Source: Diphasiastrum complanatum (Eukaryota; Streptophyta; Lycopodiopsida; Lycopodiales; Lycopodiaceae). From it: DNA of 64,000 bases. Position 1 is the first letter of the stretch. Every line of letters starts with the position of its first letter. This document shows, piece after piece, positions 32,616 through 42,789 of this stretch. Location: positions 19,444,642-19,508,641 of the forward strand of contig CM055111.1 of assembly GCA_029204225.1 (NCBI GenBank), in the 5' to 3' direction. The notes beneath the pieces were generated by a model. The model saw only the letters and a list, made by a program, of their open reading frames with translations. It was not told where the DNA came from and searched no databases. Position numbers and translations under genes: made by a program.

Positions 32616-32854
32616 CTTTCGACATATATACATGTGCAAGGCTTTAGGGTTGTTTAGGGTAAAAGTTGTGAATTAATTTCTTTGTAAATCAGGAGGGGCC
32701 CTAGGATCGCCCTTGGAGGCCTTCCTCTTGCCACGGTGGAACGGCCAAGGCCATGGACCTTCCTTGACATGGAAATGTGTTTTATTTTTTTTACTAGCAC
32801 TTTTTGCGCATAATCTATATATACTAAAATAAAATGGGTTTCCAGCCAGCTCGC

Positions 32855-32883
32855 AGCTCACGCTGTGACGGGCAGCGTGAGCT
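32855..32883. repeat. perfect 11-bp stem hairpin
   Basis: AGCTCACGCTG, a 7-base loop (TGACGGG), then CAGCGTGAGCT. Confidence 0.95.
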
Positions 32884-32974
32884 ATCCGGACCAAACTCAT
32901 ATTTTAAAAAATGTGGAGCCCCCCGGCTTGGGCGGGCAAACGTACTAGTGTCATCTAACAAAACAAGTGAATTT

Positions 32975-33015
32975 GTTTTACATTCACCTTTTGCATCTGA
33001 AGGTGCATGTAAAAC
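32975..33015. repeat. 16-bp stem hairpin, one mismatch
   Basis: GTTTTACATTCACCTT and AAGGTGCATGTAAAAC pair around a 9-base loop. It is 90 bases from the hairpin at 32855, suggesting parts of one folded element. Confidence 0.9.
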
Positions 33016-33427
33016 ATTTGAAAAAAAATAACGGGGTTGCACAAGATTTTGCTCTGGAAGGCACCTCTTTTTTCTTCATGAAAAAAAAAAGAAAATATGA
33101 TTTTATGCCTGTATGCATGTCACACTATTTAAGATAATTCAAATTCCAAGTTCTTCCAATTCTTGCTTTCTAAGAAACTTTGTCATGGTTGGTGGGCACA
33201 TTTTTGCCCAATTTTTTTCTTTTCCATTGAAGCCATTGGGAAACATCAAATAATTACCATATTTGGAAAATTACGATAATATTGAACATATTAGATCTAG
33301 ATGAATTTTGTATTAATCGGGCAAAGCCAAAAACAACGCAAACTCCATGAAACATAAATCTTAATTTGATCATATGAAGACGTAAAGTTCATGTAACATG
33401 TAAAGCATTTTCGAATCTAATGTGCGG

Positions 33428-33665
33428 CGGACACTTACAACAAGTATTGAGAATAGTGTCCAAAACACAAAACCCGATCGATCTCTTGTGTTGTTGCTTT
33501 GATTACGCTTGCCTAATCCAAGAATAATCTTGTGCCACTACTGCTGCTTCTCTACCATCTCCTTCTTTTCAACAGAAATGTTGTGCTGAAACAGGATTAG
33601 ACTTCTACGAGTAAAAGAGTGAATGAATTATGTCTATTATTATTAAGCGGCAATGAGACCACTCA
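33428..33665. repeat. direct repeat, copy 2 (about 238 bp)
   Basis: Partner of 32390-32615. This copy keeps a short CTACTGCTGCTTCTC stretch that differs in copy 1. Confidence 0.8.
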
Positions 33666-33746
33666 AACTCTAAATTAGTAGCAGATAATATTTTGGATGT
33701 AGCTGCAATAACATACAATCAAACATTTGGATTTCATAATATTGTT

Positions 33747-33817
33747 GGTGCACAATGACGGGTGCTCGAGCACCAAGTGCATGACGAGAGTCATGCACCC
33801 AATCATCTTTGTGCACC
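33747..33817. repeat. nested inverted repeats (three-stem cruciform)
   Basis: An outer 9-bp stem (GGTGCACAA 33747-33755 with TTGTGCACC 33809-33817) encloses a perfect 14-bp palindrome GGTGCTCGAGCACC (33761-33774) and a hairpin GTGCATGA...TCATGCAC (33777-33798, 6-base loop). Confidence 0.9.
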
Positions 33818-34470
33818 TGTAGCAATTCCAGCCATTACTAGGCAATGTATAAATCTGAAGTAGATCATCTTGGCATGAAAGGAGAGTTAGTTAGTCATTG
33901 TTGACACGTAGGCAAGGCTAAAGTTTTTGGAATATTTGTGTGTGATACTAACGCGAATATATGTACATATCATGTGAATGGAAAAACATGCTTTTTTCTG
34001 ATCCTATGATTGTTGTCGTGTTCTTGATTATTGATTGAGCATTGTTTAATGCTGATGTTCTGATTTCTCTGATTGTGATCAAGCGATAGATAGATTCCGC
34101 TTTGATTTACTGAGTTTTTGCTTTCAATGGTTATGGGCCCACTCCCATGAAAGGACACAGGGATCATTCCAGCCACTTGCATTCAAAACATTATCATTTT
34201 CATCAACTCGAGTCAGCTCATGTTGTCGATGCTAGAGAAGCAAAGGCTCTGAAGGACCATTTCAGAGGAGAAAAGCCAAATCCCTAATCTGATGAAGTTC
34301 CTGATTTGGGTAGCTGAGGTTCTCACTTAGAGGTTTCATCCCAAGTTTCTGAGTGGGACCTTGGTTCAAGCAGCCATTAAAGCTTACAACGGAGCCGTCC
34401 TAAATTGGGTGGAGGGAACAAGTGAATGGATCAAATGAGATATAAGTTGTTTGTATCAAGCAAAAGTAAA

Positions 34471-34878
34471 TGTTAGAATGAAAACACAGCGAGGAAGATG
34501 ATAGTATGACATACAGAATCTACAAGCACTCAATTGATCAATCATAAAGTAAAATCACACTCACACACAAGAAGCAAACACTTGATTACAATAAGCGTGA
34601 TCATAGCCTCACGAAGCATGTACATATACGTCCGCATGTCAGTGCCACGCCAAGATTTCATATAATGTGCAATATGATGACTATCGTATTTACACCTAGC
34701 ATGTACAATATTCTTTGTTCTCATATCTACGTATACGTTGCTAATTATCGTGGCATCATGCATGCCAAGAAAACCTTTGCAAACCCTACACATCCTAGGA
34801 ACATGACGAATCCACTTCAAACATGCCATGTGACTGAAGACGGTTAGCAGTGACCATTGGTGTCATGTGACATGGACA
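34471..34878 (-). repeat. copia 3' LTR (about 408 bp), fourth family
   Basis: The element strand starts TGTCCATGTCACATGACACC, preceded by the purine tract GAGATGGAGATTTTTGG (plus strand 34879-34895), and ends CATTCTAACA. The outer boundary at 34471 is inferred from the TG...CA rule; no partner LTR exists in the window. Confidence 0.65.
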
Positions 34879-34899
34879 CCAAAAATCTCCATCTCAATG

Positions 34900-35030
34900 C
34901 TATTCGTCTTCTCTGAAGCTGCTCTTCATTTCCATGGCATTTTTTAAGCATACAAATCTAGCCTTCGATAGAGGCTTGGTCATTATGTCGGCGGTCATCG
35001 TTTTGGTGGGACAGAACTCCAACACTTCCC
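34900..35030 (-). pseudogene. copia RNase H C-terminus
   Basis: The minus strand reads CPTKTMTADIMTKPLSKARF and CLKNAMEMKSS before a stop at 34900-34902. ADIMTKPLSK is the hallmark end of copia pol. Only about 40 residues remain; the copy is truncated at about 35030. Confidence 0.82.
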
Positions 35031-37264
35031 CCTACAAAAAGTCATCAGTCCTTGATGACAAAGACTTGATATATTTTCCATGATCTCTAGTGGCTTTGCC
35101 ATGTGTGCTCTGACACCAATAATACTATTTAAGTACTTATCACTACTGGAGCACACGATCCCTCATTCACATATCTCTCTGATCTAATTTGCAAGGCTAC
35201 TAGATTATATTGGAGAATACAAAGCCAATCTTAAATCTAGTACTAAATTTGAAAATGTGAGGCCACAATTGCATATCTGCCTTCTCCACATCCCGACCTA
35301 TGTCTATGGTTGAATGTACCCTTTTGCAATATAATCAAGTTCTCAAACGTACAACTAGTGCCTTGAGCTCACAAATAATATAAGAAAAAAAACAAGACAA
35401 CACCAGAGAGGCTTGCACTTTGGGCTATTGGGGAAAGAGGGTGTGTGTGTGAGAGAGAACAGAAAATAGCTCGAAAAGAAACAAACACGAAAAGAAGCAA
35501 ACTCGAAACTCGAAACTCGAAAAAGGAACGAACTAGAACGGAAAGAATTCGTGCGCAGCAGAATGAGCTATTTAACTCTTTCCCTAGGCATGACTACGCC
35601 TATCAGACACGAACATAATGTTAGTCATAGAAATCATGTTCGATCTGATTACGTAGTCAAACATTAAGCATGAAGACATCAGAAAGATAATTTGTCGCGA
35701 ATAGCTAGACTAATAATAATTTGCTAAGAACATACTACCAGATTAAGTAATAAGAGAGTCGGACATACTGTAGAAAAAGCATAGCAATATTGACACAAAT
35801 CTAAACGTACAACAAATAGAGCTCTAATCAGATCAAGTATAGCAAAATATACAGGTCAATAATGTTGTTGAGCACAAGACAATAGTGGATGAACTACGTG
35901 CTTCACAAAGCTAATGCAATCTCTAAAAGGAATAAACCTATTACTGACAATACAAAGAATCGATGCGCGAAAGCATCTACTTCGTCTATCTCTGATAAGC
36001 TTCTGATGCTATTATTTTCACATGCTTTGCTTCACAGTTGAATACACAGATGATATTCAATACATACATAATTTTACAGGTGTGCAGATGAAGAAAGTAC
36101 AAAGATGGATGTGTTGTCTATAGGAGATCGTGAGTGGATGCTGTCGTTGTCAAATCTGATTGCACAATTGCATGGGATGAGCATGAGAAGGCCGCAACAT
36201 CAGCCTTCGCTGAAATGAACGTTGGTGAAGATGCGAAAAATGCGACACTATGACCAATGCCTTAAGATTTGATTTACGGGGTATCTTCGCTTTTTCATTA
36301 GGGCACCTTCGACATTTGTAGGGCAATATCGTCTTTTTCGCCTTTTTCGCGTGTGAAAATTTACTTGTATTTATGCAGACAGTCGTGTTTTTTGCCTGTT
36401 TTATTTTACATGTAAATATGCAGACTCTGCGACAACATGAGTAAAAATGCAGCATGAATGGAGGTAGATTAAAATAGGATTTAGGAGAGTAGAGGAGATA
36501 AATCCAACATGGGCCCTACTATTGGTAGGTGTTACACCTCAAGCCTTGTTGCATTGAATACAACAATAACATTTTTTATTTGTCAATGGCATGTAACATA
36601 CATATACTCATGTGCTTAGCCAAATTAACTAGTCATAGTTCCTAGTCAACTTTGAGCCCAACACTCACATTGGTTGAGTGAGTGGAAACTCAACTCTCTC
36701 TTTCGTAGCCCAACTTTGTAAAAAAGTTGCTTGAATAGGAATATCTCAAGCATATTGTCTATAGATTGTGACCCTTCTAAATTTCATAATGTCCATGGGC
36801 TCACATGAGACAACCTTCTAAACAAGTCACACCTAAAAAAGCATGTCATATACACCTCGTGGCTTTAGCAAAGAGACAACAAGATGCACCCTTTGAGATG
36901 AACAACTACCCCTTTGCAATCTTTTTGACAACAACAATATTAAAATTTCATTGTACTTTAATGGTGGTTGTAGGATATCTGAAAAACTAAGCGATGAGAA
37001 TGGGACTAGTCAAATCTTGGAGCTTAGTCCACTAGTATCCTAATATTTACAATTCACAATATAAAATTCAAAGACCAAAAATCGTTGGCAAAAATAGTAT
37101 TTTATTATGCTGGATCAAACTCTTTTCCATTTTGAAATTACCTCTACACAACAGACAAATCCAATTAAGATCTTTCTTTTGGCACCTTATCTCAACATAG
37201 ACAAACAATATTGTATCACTAAACTACATACAAATATATGAAACCCTTTGGGGGGGAGACTTAC
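35031..37264. other. long non-coding stretch, no gene recognised
   Basis: AT-rich DNA with short repeats: CTCGAAACTCGAAACTCGAAA near 35502, a short GTGTGTGTGAGAGAGA run near 35440, and TTCGC-rich DNA near 36285-36350. ORFs here (such as 36150-36455 minus) lack motifs. Transposon remnants are likely but unassigned. Confidence 0.4.
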
Positions 37265-37350
37265 CATCAGCACCAGAAGCAAGCTCTTCTCCTACATTTT
37301 CAACATTTTCAAGAACCATAGTAACATCAATCGTAGCCTTGTAGAACTTG
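37265..37350 (-). other. orphan exon candidate (86 bp)
   Basis: On the minus strand an open 86-base block (FYKATIDVTMVLENVEN, ending EELASGAD) lies between a good acceptor (GGTTTTAG) and a strong donor (GTAAGT). It looks like a host gene exon. No neighbouring exons were found, and the protein is not recognised. Confidence 0.3.
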
Positions 37351-37945
37351 CTAAAACCACACATATTGGACCCTTAAGAATTCATAATTTTATAATAAAT
37401 GTGAATATCAGACCATACATGTGATGCTTCCACCAGATGACTCAACTTTTTTAATAGAATTGGGTAGACAAAAATCTTCATTAGTAAACTGAAAATGGTT
37501 TTTCTTTTAGCGAGGAACAAAATAAATGCCAACAAATCTCAAAGTCAAAGCACAACTGCATCAGCTTAAGCTCATTATACAAAGCCCTTACTTCAAAACG
37601 TATTGATTGAGTTATAAAAACACAGTTTAAACACCCGACCGGATCAATCACCACAGTACAACGTCAAGTGCAACAAGACAAAACAACAGAATTACTCTCA
37701 TCAAACTTTATATTCAACTAATAAGTAAGTACAAAGATAAGTTGCTTAAAAAGCACTCAAGGGGCTCATAAAAGAAAGATGGCCCGATAACTCTATAACT
37801 AAGCACACGTGGTGCCGTCGAAATAAGAAAGCACTGTATAAGTCGATCATTGCTATTATAACTCTCTCCCCCAATGATCAACGTCTTTCTTTGTTTTAGA
37901 ATTTACTTAACATACCTCCATGATAGTATTACAAGTAAAGGCTTT
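37351..37945. other. non-coding; probable 3' end of copia D
   Basis: A purine tract on the minus strand (GGGGGAGAG, plus strand near 37867-37875) precedes the presumed 3' LTR of copia D, but no LTR boundary could be verified. Confidence 0.4.
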
Positions 37946-39060
37946 TTACATAACCAGATCTAAGCCAAGTTTGGCTCTAAAAGTCTCAAACTTTTCTTTA
38001 CTTAAAGCTTTTGTAAATATATCATCAACTTGTAATAACGTAGAACAATGTACAATACTTATATCTTCAGATTGTAACTTCTCACGCACAAAGTGATATT
38101 TCACTTCAATATGTTTTGTCCTTGCGTGAAAGATAGGATTCTTAGCCAATTGTATTCCACTTTGACTGTCACAAAAAATAACAGTAGGATTTACCTGCTT
38201 CATGCCAATCTCACATAACAACTTACGTAGCCAAATAGCTTCCTGGGTAGCAGAACTCAACGCTTTATATTCGGCTTTTGTAGAAGAAAGAGAAATAGTA
38301 TCTTGCTTTTTGCTAGACCATGAAAAACAACCGCTGCCAAAATTGAAGGTATAACCTATTGTTGACTTTCTATCATCTATACTTCCTGCCCAATTAGCGT
38401 CAACATAACCCTGTAATTTAGGTAAAACACTTTGTCTTTTGTAGATTAGGCCAAGGTTAGGTGTACCTTTCACATATCTCAAAATCCTTTTTGCAGCTTT
38501 CCAACGGTCCATAGTGGGTGATGACATGAATTGGCTAATCAAACTTACAGCATAGCAGATATCAGGACGTGTAGTCGTAAGATATATCAAACTCCCAACT
38601 AGCTGACGAAATAGAGTAGCGTCAACATGTGCACTATCATCAATACAAGATAATTTCTTACTAGCTTCACAAGGGGTGATGGAGGGTTTGCACTCTATCA
38701 TGTGAAATCTCTCCAATATTTTGCCCACATACTTGTTTTGACATAACTTGATATCACTGCCAGTTTGCCATACTTCAACACCCAAGAAATAGTGCATAAA
38801 ATCTAAATCTATCATCTCAAACTGCTTGCATAAGTTGGCTTTGATCGAACGAGTGAGGTTCTCATCATTGTCTGTGATAATGATATCATCAACGTAAAGT
38901 ACAATCAAGTCAATGTTGTCATCATTTATAAAAACATAAAGATTTGGATCTGAATTTGTTCTTACAAACCCATGAGAAAGAAAGTAATTGTGAATGCGTC
39001 CATACCATGTGCATGGCGCTTGCTTAAGGCCATAAAGTGCTGAAGCAGCAACAACCAACA
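37946..39060 (-). pseudogene. copia D RT C-terminal part and RNase H
   Basis: About 370 residues are open without a break: ALYGLKQAPCTWYGR, an intact YVDD box (LIVLYVDDIIITD), IYLTTTRPDICYAVSL, RNase H with GYVDANWAGSIDDRKS, LSSTKAEYKALSS, ARTKHIEVKYHFVREKL, and the end DIFTKALSKEKFETF. Sequence differs from copia 1, A, B and C, so it is a separate lineage. The first half of RT and everything upstream is gone; the break is near 39050. This is the best preserved copia RNase H in the window. Confidence 0.88.
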
Positions 39061-39330
39061 ACAACATACAACTATCTAGCAATGATTTTGGATCTGCCTT
39101 GGAAGAGAGCCCACTTAGTCAAAGTTGGTTGTCCTTCACACATGTCTGAGCATTGATTTCCATACAATACCGGATCTAATTTATTCAATTTGATAAAGAA
39201 CCCTCTTGATCCAAAAATCTCATAGATAGTGTGGGAGATGCAATCTACACTCTCTAGGTCTTGATTTCAAGGAAAATTTTCATACATATGATGAGAGATG
39301 TGTTAAACACTTAGTTAGGCTCTGATAACA
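39061..39330 (-). other. leader and PBS of copia G
   Basis: DNA related to the leader of copia 1 (CACACATGTCTGAGCA near 39138 against CACACGTGTCTGAGCA near 8383). It ends in a PBS-like TGTTATCAGAGCC (minus strand, 39318-39330). The rest of copia G is missing; it abuts copia D. Confidence 0.7.
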
Positions 39331-40070
39331 TGTGAAAATTCACATGTGTGGGAATGCCCTAATGTGTGATAATGATGTCCTGGAGCTTTGTGTTTGCACT
39401 TTAGATCAACTATAAATTGATAATCAAGATCTATGTCAAAAACTAAGGTAGAATCACATTTCTACATGCATACAATCATCAACCATACAATCATCAACCA
39501 AGTACTTTCACACATGTGGGAAGTGTACTTGAAAAAAACTAAGTATGAAAAGTTGCTGCTCTCGGGTACAGAGAGAAAGCAACTACAAAGGCTCGGGTAG
39601 AGAGAGAGTGAAATAGTCACAAATTGCCAAATCTCCAATGTTACCCAAAAACTCATATACAAAATGAAGTGAATCAATCTACTAGTACTAACTCAAGGTA
39701 GTACGTGCTGAATTCCTATTGGAACCCCTTTGTTAGCACCTCTTAATTCCTATTGGATGAGTGACTCAACATCCCTTTGATTTGATTGGACCCTTCTAGT
39801 GAAACTCTCACTTATGATTAGACCCTTGACTTTTTGCCAACACATAGGAAGTGTCACTCATTAAACCTGAACTTGACACTTGTAGAGAGCCTAACTAGCT
39901 CGAGCTACATCGTAGTTGACTTTTGGCCTAATGATGGAATACACGTGTACTTTACTATTTATCCTCTAAAGCCAAAAATGGCCCTATCAACTACTTACAC
40001 CAAGATGCTTCACTAGAAAACTTTATTAAACCCCTAAAGTCAACATAGATAGTTTTTCATGTTTTTCACA
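39331..40070 (-). repeat. 5' LTR of copia G (740 bp)
   Basis: The element strand starts TGTGAAAAACATGAAAAAC and ends CACATGTGAATTTTCACA next to the PBS. It resembles the LTR of copia 1, including the CTCGGGTAGAGAGAGA block and CACATGTG palindromes. A (TC)n run starts right at its outer edge (40071). Confidence 0.78.
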
Positions 40071-40523
40071 TCTCTCTCTCTCTCTCATACCTACATATGT
40101 TGCTTAATTTGGGCTATTTGGCCTCATTTCCCCTAAATGTTTTTATGCCCTTTCTCACTCCTCTCCCACTACCCCTACGCTTTTCACGACCTATGTTCTC
40201 TCATTTTTTTCATCCTCCACTCCCTTTGTCTCATTTGCATCCTTTGAGAATCCATCCACTACCCTCCTCTCTCATGTACCACCTTGTTGCATAATTCATG
40301 TTTTTCAAACCCTTTATTGCCTCCTCTTTTCCAAGTTTCTTACATTCATAGAAAAACCACATATCATCTATTTCTGGTACTTCACCTCTCCCATCACACT
40401 CATCGATTGTCTTGTCACTTCGTGCCTCAAGTGATAGAAGCCAATTCCATCAATGCGAAATAGACCTCAAGTAATCTGAATGCTCTAGAATTGAGATCGA
40501 TTGAGTTCGATCACTTGATGAGC
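40071..40523. other. CT-rich non-coding DNA
   Basis: Pyrimidine-rich DNA starting with a short (TC)n run. No gene is recognised. Its last five bases (TGAGC, 40519-40523) form the target duplication of the next element. Confidence 0.4.
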
Positions 40524-41749
40524 TGTAGCGCAGGCATCCCAAAGGGAGCCAGGAACCACGACTTAGCTTCCCAGCCTTCAACTCTTGCCATCCAAACCCA
40601 CTTGACATACAAGTAGCCAACTTGCCAATAGCGATCAGACTTAACTAACTTGAAGTTCCGAAAACCAACATTGAGATCCAACCTGGCCCCATGCCAGATC
40701 GGGGGTCTCGATGTGGGTGACTTCCCTCCAAGCAAGCCGCCCGACATACATCAAACTAAACCAACTCGAAGCTTCGTTACAAACGAGTAACAGCCATTCC
40801 AAGCAAGCAGTCTGACTTACATCAGACTTAACCAACTGAAAGCTTTGTCACGAATGCTGGAAGCCAACTTGGCGCCACGCCAGACTAGACAGCCATAAAC
40901 AGGTAACTTCCACCCAAGCAAGCCATCCAACTCAGCCGACAGGTTAGAGCCCGTTCCCCAAGAGCTAAACCCATTCACGTTCATACAAGGAACACTCAGA
41001 ACCACAAGCCGCGACAGATATGGAGACAACCAGTTCCTGGACCAAATGATCCCGACAGCATACTGCTGGCGCCACGGATCGAATGGTCCCGACGGCATAC
41101 TGCTGGCGTCTCGGGATACGACACTCAGCTATGTGCCAACTTAAAAATTTTGAAGCACCCTTACAACTGGCACTTTTACCAAACACTGAAACCCAGAAGG
41201 TAATCAGAGTCAATTTGAGAAAAATCCCATTTTATTGATAAATATGAGAAGGTTACATTTCAAGTGTGTGACCGACCCTAGTCTCCGGGGCGCTAGCATG
41301 CCAAGGCGAGAGCCATGACAACATTCCAGCAAGGGAGGCTGAGACTTGGTTGGAGCTCGTCCTGAGTCGCAACCCGCACTCCCCTATACTATTGGTGGGA
41401 TTCGGCACCCCCCCTCATACCAAGCACTCTACCCAGGCTGGTAAAGCACGTTTTTTTTCTCTCTAGGATTTTCTCTTTCTAGAAAGTCATTTTCTCTCTC
41501 TAGACTTTATTGATCCCCAGGCTTCCTTTAATCATGCCTAGATCGTGTGAGGTGATTGCACATCAATATGAGCTCTCTGGACTTCGCTAGAACCGATTTT
41601 CAGTCATAGAAACTTGGCGCCGGCTGGATTCTGGTCACAGTGGCGCCGGTGCCGTTGGCACTGGGAGTAGCAGGGGCGCTGCTGGCGCCGGGGACAATGC
41701 TAGTGCCAGTGGCGCCGAAATTAAAGCTTATGAAGATAGCTTTACAACA
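40524..41749 (-). mobile_element. solo LTR (1226 bp) with 5-bp target duplication TGAGC
   Basis: This is an inverted relative of the solo LTR at 10589-11832, with the same ends (TGTAGCGC... on the plus strand, TGTTGTAAAGCT on the element strand). It is flanked by TGAGC on both sides (40519-40523 and 41750-41754). Different target duplications show two separate insertions. The copies are similar throughout, including the GGCGCC-rich start and the AATAAA site. Confidence 0.9.
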
Positions 41750-42131
41750 TGAGCCATGTCAAGTGATTAAAGCCTAAATTATAGTATAGGCATCAAACTT
41801 GAGCTATTGCTAGCTAGCTTAATGGCTTGGACTCAAGATTTCTCTAATGTGTGATAGGAGTCAACTTCATCATTTAGAGATTAAATTCAAGGAAACTTAA
41901 ACACATTGTACTTGAAAAAGACTAAAATAGAACACTCAATGTTGGCGGGTTTAGTTATAAGTTATTAAAAGAACTTTAGGCCTTTTTGCGGAAATTTAAT
42001 ATAGCAAGGCCTAATAATCAAGTTAGTGAATAAAAAGGGCTCCTTCCAAATTTAAATGCATCCATCTTGCAATTCTATTGGACCCTTCTTGAAGATTTCT
42101 CATTCCTATTGGACCCCTTGAACAAAGCCAA
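41750..42131. other. AT-rich non-coding DNA
   Basis: No gene recognised. Lies between the solo LTR and copia B2. Confidence 0.5.
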
Positions 42132-42775
42132 TGTGAAGGATTTATGATCATTCAAGATCCAATCCATGTCCCTGATCTTTGGTTACAATAAGGAGCAAAC
42201 CAACAGTCCTGCCAATGTAGAAAAATCAGCATCTACATACAAAATGAGATGCAAACTCTAAGAGATACTGATCAAACATGAACCAAAACATAAAATATAG
42301 CTGATTTCCATACAATTACAGTATCCTACTATATTTCACACATGTGGAACTGAAAATAGCAATAAATGATCATTCTACACATAGAATTGCAAGAGAACAT
42401 CATGAGAGTGCACCAATGAATAGTAGAACCCAAAGAGGACAATGTATAATGATAAAATGAGAGAGATAAGAGAGAATATGTGTCTCTCCACGAGTTACAT
42501 CGTTTTATAGCAAGTCCAAACCCTATTTGGCCACTTGGCTTTCCCTCCAAAATGTAAACCCTACTATTTTTGGGTCTAGATTCAATGTACCCAAAGCTCA
42601 AATTTGAATCTCTCTCAAACTCGACTACCAACTTTCCCACACATTCAAAAAGTGTTTATTTAATGTATTTCAAACTAATATAACCTCAAAAAGTTTATCT
42701 CTAAGTCTAAAATGAGTTTTGGCCTCATATTGACAATTTACCAAAATATGACTAAACTTGTCTAAATCTCTCACA
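42132..42775 (-). repeat. 3' LTR of copia B2 (644 bp)
   Basis: The element strand starts TGTGAGAGATTTAGACAAG and ends CCTTCACA. Shares TGCTATAAAACGATG (TATA region) and most other blocks with the LTRs of copia B1 and C. Confidence 0.87.
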
Positions 42776-42789
42776 CTCCTCTTCAACTG

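Larger units (their letters stand above)
32236..33060. other. upstream region of TFIIS-N gene, with duplicated block and hairpins
   Basis: Block 32390-32615 recurs as a direct repeat at 33428-33665. Within it the minus strand stays open for about 45 codons (ISVEKKELVEQRQKIILGLG), possibly an upstream exon. Positions 32690-32960 are GC-rich by local standards and hold two hairpins reported separately. Confidence 0.4.
33061..34470. other. non-coding DNA; weak coding-like scrap at 34315-34437
   Basis: AT-rich DNA containing the second copy of the direct repeat (33428-33665) and a nested inverted repeat (33747-33817). Near 34331-34437 the plus strand reads FHPKFLSGTLVQAAIKAYNG and VLNWVEGTSEWIK before a stop, perhaps a gene remnant; it is not recognised. 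Confidence 0.35.

Noticed and set aside
32855-32883. Hairpin considered as a bacterial-type terminator
   Set aside because: All context is plant nuclear DNA, there is no T run after the stem and no gene ends here.
36150-36455. 101-aa basic cysteine-containing ORF
   Set aside because: Composition follows the TTCGCC-rich repeat on the other strand; no start context or homologue recognised.
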